Origin: Chrysoporthe austroafricana
Taxonomy: Eukaryota; Ascomycota; Sordariomycetes; Diaporthales; Cryphonectriaceae
Assembly (NCBI GenBank): GCA_001051155.2
Contig: JYIP02000009.1
Location: 1,860,001 to 1,924,000 of the forward strand
Reading direction: 5' to 3'
DNA length: 64,000 nt
Shown: piece after piece, positions 33,863 through 45,646 of the stretch
Numbering within the stretch: the first letter of the stretch is position 1
How the letters are laid out: the number at the start of each line of letters is the position of its first letter
The notes under the pieces: generated by a model
Told to the model about the DNA's origin: nothing
The model's database searches: none
The model's input: only the letters and a program-made list of their open reading frames with translations
Position numbers and translations under genes: made by a program

Positions 33863-34975
33863 TTACAGCTCTCGCATGCTATTTCCGTCCCTCAGAAACG
33901 CCATCAGCTCGTCCATGCGTAATGGCTCGGGATCATCCGGCCCCCCTTCCTCATCCATGAAGACGTGGCGGCTATACGGGTAGGTAAGCGCTTGTAAACT
34001 GCGAAGGCGTCGAGTCTTATGTTCGGTGCTAAACTGGCGACGGTGAACGCTCAACAAGCTGGGTGTAGGGAGTGAGACGTGTCTGCTCCGCGAAACATCA
34101 GGACTCAGTTTGTTGGGGAGTTGCTCAACACGAACGTTGGCGCACCGGTGGAGGCTGAGAGCTCGTCGGGGTGCCTTCGCCGAGTGTTGCGTATTGCTCC
34201 GTGATAACCGATTAATTTGGTCGTCCAAATCATGGATCTCTTTCTCAAACGGCGGCGGCCTACCGTCGTTGGTTTCAATGCGTCTCATTGACGTTGGTGA
34301 CGGTATCCTTGGAGATAGTCTAAGCGGTGCCACGTAGAGGGAAGCGGTTGTGGATGGTGCTGAGTATGGCTTGGGCTCGTGGGTATCTGCCTTTGAGGAG
34401 ACATCCTGGGAGACTTCATCATCCGAGTAGATAGATAGCTGGTCTAGGTGGAAGTAAATGACTTCGGCCACGGAAGTGTCGCATTTAGGGGTCGCGGAAC
34501 GTGAAGATGGTCGGCGGGTGCCTTCATCATTTGAAGGATGGACAGGCAGGCTGGCCACGATCTCATGAAGCGCCGAGGTGGTGTGATCAATATCCGAAAG
34601 ATGGCGGTCAATCGCTAGTGAGATCGAAGGCTCAAAAAGCGAAGCATCATTCGTGGCTATCGGGTTCTCGCTAATTGTGCTGTAACTTATGGTAAATGCA
34701 TCGAGCTTGTCCAAGGCATCCTTCACAGCACGCAGTTTGTGCCTGATCCTAGAAACTTGTGCTGCAGGAGACAATGTCGGCCTGACACTGTGATTTTGAC
34801 GAGTCTTAACGTGGCATGTTGCATGAGGCATAGAGTCGATGACCGGGTGTTGTATTTTGCCAATAATTCTTCGATTCGACTTCCGGGATTGGTTTGCAGA
34901 CTCCCTATGACGAGTCGACTTGTGTCGGGGGCGCAAAATGGACGACAAAGAATTCCCAATTATTGAGAGTGACAT
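33863..34975 (-). CDS. Hypothetical fungal protein
   Basis: A single frame of 370 codons from MSLSIIGNSLSSILRPRHK; a further in-frame ATG at 35041 lies in sequence that looks untranslated. The protein is rich in Ser, Arg and Pro and probably largely disordered, with one likely helix (VSRIRHKLRAVKDALDKLDAF) and an ordered end (MDELMAFLRDGNSMREL). No catalytic motif or targeting signal. The final codons overlap a GTAAGT, so a small 3' intron cannot be excluded. Function unknown. Confidence 0.6.
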   Translation of the reverse strand: MSLSIIGNSLSSILRPRHKSTRHRESANQSRKSNRRIIGKIQHPVIDSMPHATCHVKTRQNHSVRPTLSPAAQVSRIRHKLRAVKDALDKLDAFTISYSTISENPIATNDASLFEPSISLAIDRHLSDIDHTTSALHEIVASLPVHPSNDEGTRRPSSRSATPKCDTSVAEVIYFHLDQLSIYSDDEVSQDVSSKADTHEPKPYSAPSTTASLYVAPLRLSPRIPSPTSMRRIETNDGRPPPFEKEIHDLDDQINRLSRSNTQHSAKAPRRALSLHRCANVRVEQLPNKLSPDVSRSRHVSLPTPSLLSVHRRQFSTEHKTRRLRSLQALTYPYSRHVFMDEEGGPDDPEPLRMDELMAFLRDGNSMREL

Positions 34976-35757
34976 CTTGAAAACAGCTGATCGGAGACGG
35001 TGAGGAATTATGAACAGAATGATTAGGATCAGCCTCTTCAAAGCTCAGGAATATCATACATATGTAGGAGGACCCTGATCCTATCATGTATGTTTGATAT
35101 AATAGCAACGATATAACGAACGACTTGAGGGTGACCAACTCTGCAATCCAAAGGAATACAGTTCCAAATTGACAGCAATGGTGACAATTTAAACGTATGG
35201 TCGATACATGAATGTTGCAATTCAATCGTATTGTCCATCCATACCAAAGCACCATTATTTGACTGTTTCGTGAAGTTTGTTCCAACATACTAGGGCGTAG
35301 AGTCATTGTGCAAGTCCTTTATTCACCTCCTTGTCGATCACGGATGTCTTCAAGACTATAATGTAGGTACGTTCTGTCGGATGAAGGCATCAATGAAAAT
35401 TTGTGCAAAGTCGATTCACTATTATATTATTCAACCTATATCACTGCTTTCAAGGTTATGGCCCGCAGCAGCTGTGTGGTGAACGGAGAGTATTCACGGG
35501 AAGTGAGCGAGCGATTTACTCTTAAATATCAAGGAGGGCAATTGACTCAAACGTGATCTTGATTGGTAATTATAACATGTCTAGTCATACGAATCAATAC
35601 AGTGCCATTGATATAATTAAGTTCACAATTGTTGTCTTCGCCTTACTTTCAACTAGCAAACTGTATTATAACGTGAACTTTCCAAAGAAGGCAAACAAAA
35701 TACATGAATAACTTCATTTCTTGTCACATCATGCCGAATACCTACTTTCTAACACCT

Positions 35758-37293
35758 CTAGCCGTGGTTTTCGCCCTTTGTATCCTCTAGTCTTGTAATT
35801 ACCTCCAATGGGGCAGAGCGCTTGACGATGCTCGAACCAACTGCAGAGTGTCGCGCATGGTCAGCAGCCCACTTGGTAACGGAGACAGAATGGATTAGGT
35901 ACAATTTACTCACTGAGACAATTTTCATCGAGGTCAAAACATGCCGTAAAATTCAAAACGGACGCTGAATTGCAAATTGGATAGATGATTTTATCAACCA
36001 TATCGCAGAATGCGCCCTCAGTCGGGTTGACAAAGCTAGGCCTTCCGCTTCGGTGGTCCTCGCAGAGCTCTCGAGCAGTGTGCTAGGGAATATCGTCAAG
36101 AACCACCACATGGATGAACCTCTCAGTCGAGTTCCGTCGTTTCCTCGAGCGAGGCTTCTCATGAGGTGCTGGTTCCGATCCTGGCTGGCTTCGCTTGAAA
36201 GCTACATCCGCCTCATACCGCTCCGGTAGCTTGTTCCATATTTATTGGCCCTTTATAATCAGGTTGAGTGTCTATGCACCACAAAGGCATTAGCTACCTG
36301 CACTGACTTTAACAGCGGACGGACTTGGTCCTTCGTGGGATGTTCGATTGGGTCGAAGAGAATCGCTATGCATGCTATGTAATCTATTTGGAGGTAATCA
36401 CATAAATGTCAATGATATAGAGTCCACCTGAGAATGCAAAAGTTTCGGGAGGATCAGGTCAGCTTGATTCGCTTGATTTCACTTACATATTTGAATGTAG
36501 GCGAGTCGCAGATCTCGTAAGGCAAGTCGGTAATATTCTAATCTAGGCGCTTGTCCTGCTGGTTAAACCTTCATATCGAACCAAGTGGCTTGAACTGCCG
36601 CATAGGGATGGATGGTCGCCGCCCCAGAAACAGGACGGAGTGTGGCACTTCCAGGAATCGCGATGCCGCTGTCTAGTTGAAATGTTATTAGTCCTTAAGC
36701 ATCTAGCCCTTCAGGACGAAGTACTGGATTTCATTGCCAGGAGGACTTACAATACCAGCTATTGTCTCGCTCGCTACATGCCCTGCCAAAGTCACCAGTA
36801 ACAGCGCCGATATGACCCGTTTCTCCGGCCCACGTCATGGTCGCATAGGTAATACAGACTGCATCTCAATTGCCCGTGAAAAAGGTATAGAAGGCCTGAT
36901 ACCCATAATATTCTTTAGTATGTGAGACCTGGAAGTCTTAGTGCGAGCCGTCGCAGATATAACTGTAGCACATGATATTAGAAAGAAACTGGTAATAATG
37001 ATTGGTAACTAATGAGCATGCATATCGAGTAAGAGGCCGGATACGTATTCTCCTAGGTTGTATACATGACCCATATAGTCTCCATATATGCTATACAGGT
37101 GAGCCTCTGGAAGCTCTCCACCTGCGCCGTTAAGACCACCCTGCTTGTCGAAGCCAACATAAATCCTCGTTATGGACTGTACTTTGGGATTGGGCAATTG
37201 TTTTCCGAAGTTGTTTACACTCATGCTTACGATGCTAAGGGTACTAGAAAAGATGCTCAGGCAGGCCGCGATAATTCCCAATGCTTCAGCCAT
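35758..37293 (-). pseudogene. Decayed multi-exon gene of a fungal protein family (function unknown)
   Basis: Read on the minus strand, pieces of one protein family follow each other in order. They begin with a start, MAEALGIIAACLSIFSSTLS (37293), and then QGGLNGAGGELPEAHLYS. Next come DAVCITYATMTWAGETGHIG and GDFGRACSERDNSWY (about 36880-36780). Later come STERFIHVVVLDDIP and ARELCEDHRSGRPSFVNPTE, GAFCDMVDKIIYPICNSAS, and a final exon ending TRLEDTKGENHG (stop 35758). GT-AG introns with good donors still splice some blocks (for example GTAAGT at about 36772 and GTGAGT at about 35914). In-frame stops interrupt the conserved blocks: TGA just before DAVCITYAT and TAG after VVVLDDIP. I take it as a pseudogene, or a gene with extra introns. 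The family resembles large, lineage-expanded fungal proteins that I cannot name. Confidence 0.6.
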
Positions 37294-38207
37294 TTCTGTA
37301 TGCAAGAGTGTAATCCAGTGCTTCGGAATGGTCATTAAGAAGAACTGGGCTGGTTATTAATTATGCCGAAGACAAGACAATGCCTGAACTCTGGAGGCTG
37401 TGCAAATAACGAGAAGGCCATGTCTCTTGTCTAGGAGAGGGAGCTTTATAAAGATGAAAAGGCATGCTATATTTGAAACCTTCGGGCAACTTCGCAAGGT
37501 GTGAACAGATCAGATCTACAGTGCTAGCTAGCAAACCCATTGTAGCTGGCGCCTGTGTGAGCCTTAGAGTTCTCCCTATGCTACAAGGCCCAACACTCAT
37601 GTGATGGATCTACTCTGCCACAAGCTCACATGGGATGCCGCCACGCAAGCTGGAGGCCCATTGCGCGAGCTTACCGTCTTTCTCATAGCCTTCCAACTTC
37701 GCTGGCCACGTATGCTCTTTGGTCTGATTGGCGAGAAGAACAAGCTCAGAAGGCTGGCCTGTTAGAATGCTGTTGATTTTTGAAAGAATTGCTAATTGAA
37801 CGGGGACAGGGAGAGGGTTAAGCTTGTAATGGCACACGGTAAACCGAAGACGTAGCTGGGGACATACTAGGGGCATGATATGTGTATGTAGCAGTTATCT
37901 CAGCCACTCCTCTTTTGCGGGGTTCCGCAAACAGCCAGGTCACGCGCCTATTGAGCCCAAGACTCCCTCCTCTATTGAGAAACGGTATAGGCTATGTGCG
38001 GTACCGGAGTAGCAGCATTAGACCTCACGTTACTTTATCTTAGGCCATATTGCAAGGCATTAAGGCTCATTGAACACTTGCAAACAAGTAAAAGAACTGT
38101 GGGTATTATCAAAATACAAACACCGCCAAGACTCTAAAGAATGTTGATCCATGATGGGTGGCAAGCAATATTCGCGAACTCCTAGACTCCTTCCTCGACT
38201 GTAGTTC
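37294..38207. other. Intergenic, nothing recognised
   Basis: Short frames at 37361-37600 and 37610-37876 (minus) look random. No gene supported. Confidence 0.4.
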
Positions 38208-39254
38208 TTAAACAAAATTTGTCGGATGTGTCAGTGGCAGTGCCTCCGATGATGAATTTTTCGAGTTGTTTTCCGAACTTCGCTCCGGCGCGTGCTCGTC
38301 CTCATCCGCCGGCATCCAAGGAAAGACGTGGGTGATCCTCCGACCTCCTGCATGACGGTCACGAGTTTCCGTGTGCCGATCCGCCAGCTCTTGCTCGTGA
38401 TGTACACCACCGTGGAGCGAGAACCGCTCCTCTGCTTTCTCGTCGGTCGAGTACTTAGCCGCCGCCTTTTCTGACTGTTCGTCAGCCCACGGCATCCGAG
38501 GTGCCTTGTTCGGCGTCGAGCGGCCGGACTCGTCAGTCCACACGGCGGTAGGAGAGCTCGAGCTCGCAGGGCTGACGGCCCCGTGCGCGTGACCAGCCAT
38601 CTCACGCTCGTAATCCTCCTCGTCCTGCTCATCGCCTATGAGGAACTGTGGCGACCTGAGCAGCCCGGGCCCCCTGGCAGGGGACTGGATCCCCCGATGC
38701 TGCTGCTGTCCCGCCATCTGTGCATGGGCGGCGGTCATTTGGGCGCCCGCCTGGTACCCATCTGCGTTGACCGCACGCAAGGCTGTCCTTGAATGACCTG
38801 CATCCGGCAGAGAGCCGTCCTGGAACACCTCGGTGGTAACGCCTTGCTCGTCCTGCCACGAGTATCGGCCCTTGTCGACATGCGCCTTCCATGCGCCGAG
38901 ATCAAGGCACTTCTCGGCCCTGTCTTCGTCACCTCGCAACGTGGGCGATGACCTCGCGCTCCCCCGACAGCCGAAGTCCAGCTCGTCTGGCGTTGAATCG
39001 GACGTAGAATGTCGGCTCCGCTTGCTGCACAGCACGGCCTCACACGCGCCGCCGAGGCAGCAGAGCAGCAGGACGCCGACGAAGATGCTGAGTGAGATCA
39101 CTACGACTTCCCAGTTGGACAGCCCCGAAGCGGTCGATATGGGATCCGCGGATGCACGAGCGGTGTTTCTTCCAAGCTCCGGTCTCGGCAGACATAGCGA
39201 CGGTGACGTTAATAGCCCGAGCACCAGGGTGGTGACGGGAGCGGTTGAAAACAT
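38208..39254 (-). CDS. Single-pass membrane protein, fungal, unknown function
   Basis: 348 codons from MFSTAPVTTLVLGLLTSPSL, a good signal peptide. The frame opens further up at 39437, and a longer ectodomain with undetected introns is possible. After a short outer segment comes one transmembrane helix, NWEVVVISLSIFVGVLLLCCLGG, and a Cys/Lys/Arg stop-transfer. The rest is a long hydrophilic, Ser- and Glu-rich cytoplasmic tail with WKAHVDKGRYSWQDEQGVTTEVF as its most ordered part. Such a plan suits a cell-surface sensor or scaffold, but no domain identifies it. Confidence 0.62.
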   Translation of the reverse strand: MFSTAPVTTLVLGLLTSPSLCLPRPELGRNTARASADPISTASGLSNWEVVVISLSIFVGVLLLCCLGGACEAVLCSKRSRHSTSDSTPDELDFGCRGSARSSPTLRGDEDRAEKCLDLGAWKAHVDKGRYSWQDEQGVTTEVFQDGSLPDAGHSRTALRAVNADGYQAGAQMTAAHAQMAGQQQHRGIQSPARGPGLLRSPQFLIGDEQDEEDYEREMAGHAHGAVSPASSSSPTAVWTDESGRSTPNKAPRMPWADEQSEKAAAKYSTDEKAEERFSLHGGVHHEQELADRHTETRDRHAGGRRITHVFPWMPADEDEHAPERSSENNSKNSSSEALPLTHPTNFV

Positions 39255-42200
39255 ATTGACCCACAGTGTGACTGGACTTCTTCGGTCAAGGATATGGGAT
39301 CGTGTAGTCTCACTATCGTAGGTAGCCGATGACAGTGAGCGGAAGTTACCAGCACGCCCAGCGGACGGCGAATGCTGGAAGACGGTTGACAAATATTGCC
39401 AAGAAACATCACAACGCTCAGAGTGGACGAGTCTCATTTTCTAAGGCTTTGAAATACTTATGATCACTTACAGATAACGACTCTGTTTCCGAGACTGCCC
39501 TCGAACGTGCTCATGGTCTGGAGTCAGCGAGGCCGGGTCCCGTTCCGAAGACACGGTCGGCCACTGGTAGGCGGGAATTGTAGACGAGACCCATTCGAGA
39601 GCCGTCTTCATTGATTCAAGGCAGAAACCATTGGTGGTTATCAACTGTGGAATGATACGGCAGACACGGCTGCTGACGGGAGACCATGCGGTGCTGACGG
39701 CCCCGGTTCTCGGCCTTGAGACGACCGTCGCACGAGACGAAACATGCAACGTATGGCACCCATCGTTGGCAATCTGTAGTTCTATCCGACCGACCCAGAA
39801 CGTGGAAGCGACGAAATTCTGGTCTCGAGCCGTAAACACAACGGCCGACCTCACGCGAGCGCGGCCTCGCGGTGCAGCATGTTGCCTCCCGATTAGGTAA
39901 ACGGTGTTCCACTCGCCGGCCAGAAAGCTCTACGCCATAGACATGCTTTCGTAAGGAGCAGATAGTAGATTGTTTACCAGGCAAAATCTTGATCTGAGAC
40001 ATCGAATCTGCATTTGCGTTGTAGTATGAGCCACGCTATATTAGCCTCGCCAGGAACACTTCGTCTCGGATTGACAAATGAGAACTAGGGAGCCATATAG
40101 ATGAAATCATCCTCCTCCCTCTTAGCTTTCTGGTCTTCGAGCGAGCTCCGAGTTATGCAGCTCACGCTGAATGACCTCCTTGATCACCACAGAATGAAAA
40201 AGAAAAAAGAGAGAGAGAGGAGAGTTGCTCCAGCCCGGGAAGGGGGCCTCTGCGAGCGCCACGTTTCCTGAGCGAGGACGTTTTACGATTCAGGGTAAGC
40301 GATGCTGATGCCCATGGCGATTGGCGTGAACACCCTCGGTAAGCAGACCAGATCCAGCAAGGCGGTAAGCTTGATGGTGCCGCGGACGCCTCTCCCCCCG
40401 CGTCAGTCCGGCCGGCGGGGAAGCCTGGCACGCTTGCCACCCCCGCGGTGATCCCTCGGCCCCGGGGGTGGTGATCTCTGTCGGTGCGCTGTGATACTGG
40501 AATTGCCATGTGAAGCTTGACGTCGAGGCAGCGGGGTTGCGCGGCACGTGTTAAATCCCCGGCACGCACTTGACGTGCCTGTCACCCTGTCGCGGAGAGA
40601 TGAGCACGCACACCACTCCATCGCATGGCGACGTCACTAGCATAGAGCATGTGTTCAGCCTGCAGATCATTCGAGAGACCCGCAGCAGTCATCCTGTTTC
40701 GAACCAGACGCAGAGCTGGGGCGACACGCACGTCTGTTTTGATTGCGATGATCATGGGATGAAGTCTGTCAAACATGCCCCGCGCGTAGAAGACACAGGC
40801 ACGGAACTCCCCAACAGGGTTGATGGGCCGGATTTGGGACGAGTCCATAATCTTCCGTCGTTGGGTCCTGCAGAGGGCGTACCGTGGTATGCTCGACCGT
40901 CGCAAGCCTCACATGGTCTAGATGAGACGTGCTGATTAGATTCGACATTGACCTCAGCTGAACTCTAGAGCACCCCGTAACGCCACGCCACGTGCACGAC
41001 AGATTCCTGGCCGGACCCTGCGGCACGAAATTTGCTATCGGGGGCAATCTGATCCGAAAGAGTGCTGTGGCGTGCTCTGCGGCGCGGTGTAAGGGCGCCG
41101 GGCCTCCGGGGCCCCACTGGAGGTCCAGAATCGTGCTCGACGACGCGTCAGTAGCTTCTTCAGCCTGCTCGCTCTAGCAGCCTGTCAAATCTCCCACGCT
41201 GCAGTTCAGCCCAGAGTCATACGAGACTATGCGAACGGGAACACCGAGGCACATCTCTCTCCGTGCCGCTTGTCCCGGGGCGACCGGCACAGGAATTCCA
41301 GCCAGGGCCCTCAGCGGTCAGAATTTGGCTTTGAGACAGCCCTTGGAGGGTTGAGACCTTAAAGTCTCAGGACCTCAGGCCGAGGGGGTTCACCTGGGCG
41401 CGGAGAGGACCGCTGACATGACTGCGACGTCTGCTGGCCGCCTGTCAGCACGGCCTGGAGCGTCCATCACATCAGGGCGACGCGACGCATTGGAGGGCAG
41501 TAATCCGGACGAGAGTTGACAGTCAGCCGTCCTCCCGTCCCACAGCGGACGGACGGCTGACGAGCAGCGATAACAGCGCTGGGTCAGTATGATAGGACAG
41601 GTTGCGAGGAACTGGATCTCGGCAGCTACCGTTAGTTTTGTCCGACAGCATGGTACGCTACATAGCACGCTGAATCTAGACCTGGCCCACGTGAACTGTT
41701 CCGGACCGCCCATCCAGGGGGTTCCCTCCGCCCTCCCTCCGCCCTCCCACCGGAGGATCTGGAGTGGTCTGCAGCAGGGCCTGTGCAGAGATGCGCGGTA
41801 AAACTCCGTCGCAGCTACCGTGCCAGTGCCGTAGTAGTCGAAAGGAAGCTGACCACCGTCGATAGCGCGTGCACCAGGTGGGTTGTGCGCCGCGGCGACC
41901 TCCCATGACGGGAAGTGGACAAATGTCTCAGGCCGGCGGAGGGGGGGGGAACAACTCACAGTCCAGTACCACCAGCCGTATCGGGAAGCACGAAGCAATC
42001 CTGAATTCAGAGTGCCATCGGGGGCCGAACAGGCTATTTCCCCGCAGAAGATCTGAAAGAGGACGCATGCGCGGTAGTGGAGGACCAATGATCACACTGG
42101 GAAACTGAGAAGAGGTGAATGTGATTCCTCGGCTGCCCCCTCATCCATCGGACCCTCCCAATACCTAGTACACTCCATGCCCACCACCGCCGACCGCCGA

Positions 42201-43098
42201 GTCAGATCCAAGATGGTAGGCGCTTCCTAAGGTCGAGGGGGCCGTTGGGGGCCTGGGGTCGCAGTGAGTCTCATCCCCTGCAGATACTCTTTCGAGGGAG
42301 CGAGAGGACTGAGTAGAGTCTCTGCGCATGTCTTCGATCCCGTAAGAGAGATTGACCGTCGACTCCTGAGCGGCAGCTCTGTGACCCGTTCAGGCGATGT
42401 GATCGCCAAGAGGCCCCGCGGAGAATACATGGCCGTGATAGTGATAGTAAGCACTGGTAACCATATAGGACTTGCGTCGGGGAGTGTGTGTGCCGATCAG
42501 TCCCCTGCTGCGTGAGATAGTGGGCCTTATCCCTCCGAGCCCTCCTTGCATGCTCGCCACTCCTGCAACGAGTCCCCTGCGAGAAATCTGTGGTGAGGAC
42601 CCTGGTTCCTGGCCGCCCCGACGTCACGCCAGAGGCTTTTCGATCAGGCCGTCGAGCTGCCACTTTTCTGTGCAGATCCAGATATTCCGAATAGGGACTG
42701 GCACTACGGCAGAGGTGGAGGACGGGCCCTGCAGTGCGACTCTGCGGTGTGTGTACTGCCGATTACGTCCAGCTCGGCCTGATAGAGTAAAAAGGCTGCC
42801 GCATCCCACTCTGAACGCGCCCATAGCCTTTCCGAGAAAGTTCTGCCCACTTCCAAGCCCTTTTCCCTTCCCGGCTGTATCCTCTAGGACGACTGGCAGT
42901 CAGTACACGACGAGCCTGATATACACACAGAGCCCACTGGAGGAGAAAAGCGCCAGCAGGCCGTAGCTGGTCGTTCACGGCATTATGGACTGCCTGTAGG
43001 GAACCCTTCTTCCTCCCCTCCCCCGGCGTGCTCTCGGGAACATGGTTATCGCTCCGAGCGTGCCATGCCCTCGGGGATGTCTTGTAGCTGCACTGTAG
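39255..43098. other. 3.8-kb region without a supported gene
   Basis: GC-richer than the AT islands, yet open frames are short or overlap antiparallel. The longest (41390-42088 minus, 232 codons) is rich in Cys, Trp and Arg and resembles no family. A purine tract lies at 40196-40222 and a G run at about 41940-41950. Small degenerate exons could hide here. Confidence 0.4.
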
Positions 43099-45646
43099 AT
43101 GCTGGCTTTTTTTCTTGACCAACAAGGCCGGTCTAACATATCTTGCGCGGGTAGATCCATCACAACCGGCTGCTTTGCGGCAGGGAACGCGATCTCGAAG
43201 ACGGCGCCGGCGCTACGGCTCTTCATCCGAGGGGTGCGAGAAGCACGGGTCGAGCTCGATGCCACCCTGGCCGAGATACATTCCCTCGACGGTGTCCTGG
43301 ACATCCTCAAGGACGATGCGGCCTCCTTCCCGCCCGACCTGGCGAGGCGGACGCCGGCCCTGCTTGAGCACTGCACGGCCATCATAAATCAGATCGAGGG
43401 CTATATGCATGTCTGCAACGGGCTGGGCCTCACGGCGAGGGAGAAGAAGTTCAGGTGGCTCGCGATCAAGGGCGACATGGTGAAGCTCAGGTTCACGCTC
43501 GAGGGATACAAGTCCATTCTGGCGGTGGTGACCGACCTAGTTGGCTTGTGCGTGTCTCACCGAATCCTCATCCGACTCTAGTGCTCGCGACGCTGCTGTA
43601 GAGGTGCTGACTATCCGCTCCTGATTCAGGACCAAATCTCGCAAAGACAACGACAGTTTGTCGGTCTCCAGCGACGACTCACGCTATCTTGATGCTGTCG
43701 AGAACCAGTCAGCCACGAACGACGACATCAGGAACGATCTGACTCATGTGATGGCACACATGGGCAGTCTGCGCGGCCGGCTCCAGGGCGACTTTCGCTC
43801 CAACTATGCCGTGTCAGACCTCGAGAGCTATCTGGACGCGATGCAGCTGCACGCCACAAATCTCAACTACCGGCTGGAGGCGGAGAGGCTGGAAAAGGCC
43901 GAGGCCCCGCGGATCCCACGCAAGGCAGCAGGTCGCGAGGACCGTCATCCCTCCGGAGGATCCAACTCGTCATCGCTGGGCGACGAGCCGGACAGCGCGA
44001 TCGATATGAGCGACGGACCCCCGTTTCCTTACCAGCGGTCGCCGAGGGAGGCGAGCCTGCGATCCTCTGCTCCCTCGCACCAAGCCCAGGACCGGGACCT
44101 GCCCGCACCATCCGCCACCAACCCCCTCCCCATCTTTGAGATAGACGAGTTCCTCGACGAGCTCGGCAACGACGCGGCGGCCCGTCCGCCGACGCCCCCT
44201 CCGAGGGCCCATGGTCGAAGCCATTCCCTGCTTCGCTCAGGGTTCGAGCCAGGCACAGCACTCTCGCCTTTCTCGGGCGACACCCTGCCTGGTCTCGCGC
44301 GACCACCCTCCCTCGCGCGCAGCGTGAGTGAGTATAGCGCCATCCTGCACGATTCCGAGGGCCATCCGGTGGTGCCCAGGCGCGTGAGCTCGCTTCGCCG
44401 CGCCGAGTCCGACGGCGATGCGGTATCCACACTCGGGGACTTGATGGGCATCAGGCCACCGCTCAGCGATGCCGGCTACGATGGCTTCGACAGCAAAGCA
44501 GTCATCACGACGACGATCGTCGGCGGCCCCGCTGCGCGCAACAACGTAGGCAGCAGCACGGCCCCGCCGGCCACCCAGGACGGCAGGGTTGGGAGGAGCA
44601 ACAGCAGACTCTTCGGGCGCAAGAACTCGTTCAGCGTACCCGCCCGTTCTACACGACCCCCATCGGCGAGCGCCAATCGAATGACCTCCGCCTTGAGTGC
44701 CCAGGCAGACACGGCCCGGGGCGGGGCGGCCCCCAGCTTGGCCCCCAAGACCTCTATGGAGACGACGAACACTGTCGCCGTACAAGGGCAGTACCGCCCG
44801 ACCACCGCGGCGTCGTCCATCGCAGGCAGCATCCGCAGCAATAGCTCTCGGCTCTCGTCCGTCTTCCGGCGCGTGAGCCTCTGGCGGCCCAGGAACGAGG
44901 TGGTGGCGGCGGTGGAGGAGGACCCGGAGCCCGACGACATCTTCGGCGTGTCGCTTAAGAAGTCGATGCAGATGGCCTCGGCCAGCGTGCGCACACATCA
45001 CGATGGCTCCAAGGGCTCCTCGCGCCGCGAGTTCCCGCGGTGTGTCCTCATGTGCGTGACCTTCATCAGGGACAACGGCGGCGTGCGCGTGCCCAACATC
45101 TTCGGCGGCGACTATTCTATCGGCTGCGGCGGCGACAGCATGATACGCGTCGCGGCGCTGAAGGAGGCATTCAGCACGGCGCCGTATTACGGCGAGGGAA
45201 ACATCGACTGGAGCGGGCACGACGTGTACGACGCGGCGGAGCTGATCATTCTGTTCCTGCAGCAGCTGCGCAAGCCCCTCATCTCCGAGACGGTCGCCAA
45301 GCGCTGGATCGTCATGTCGAAGCAGGCCACCCTGCCCGGGTCGATGGGGATGAGGCTAGACTCGTGTATCGACTTCTGGGACGAGGCGCTGCTGGGCATC
45401 CGGGGCGCGGCAAGGAGCCTGTTCAAGCTGCTGCTGAACCTCTGGGGGGACATCGCCGACGCGGCGGAGCTGAACGACATGACGGCGGAGAGGCTGGCCG
45501 CGAGGCTCCTCAACCCGCTTATGCACTTGCCTGCGGGCAAATACACGACGGACTACATGCTCGGACTGGCGTTCCTGATTCGCAAGCGCAGCGAGTATGC
45601 CATCATGCTGAAGGAGGGAAGGAAGAGCCATGCGGCTTTCGAGTGA
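43099..45646 (+). CDS. STAND-type N-terminal domain plus RhoGAP-like domain protein
   Basis: Exons 43099-43547 and 43630-45646 (82-bp intron, phase 2) give about 821 residues. The N-terminal helices, AAGNAISKTAPALRLFIRGV to EGYKSILAVVTDLVGL, match the fungal N-terminal domain found on STAND/NACHT proteins. A long Ser/Pro-rich linker follows. From about residue 588 the sequence FGVSLKKSMQMAS, VLMCVTFIRDNGGVRVPNIF, VAALKEAFSTAPYYG, HDVYDAAELIILFLQQLRKPLI and LLNLWGDIADAAELNDMTAERLA follows the RhoGAP fold in order. The catalytic arginine finger of the usual GIFRVSG loop is not there (NIFGGDYSIG, about residue 640), so GTPase activation is doubtful. The first exon's true start is uncertain; the poly-T run near 43107 makes an upstream exon possible. 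Confidence 0.8.

Noticed and set aside
41390..42088. 232-codon minus-strand ORF
   Set aside because: Rich in Trp, Cys and Arg with overlapping opposite frames; no motif supports translation.
44237..45220. 327-codon minus-strand ORF
   Set aside because: Antisense shadow of the RhoGAP-like exon, rich in Arg, His and Ala.
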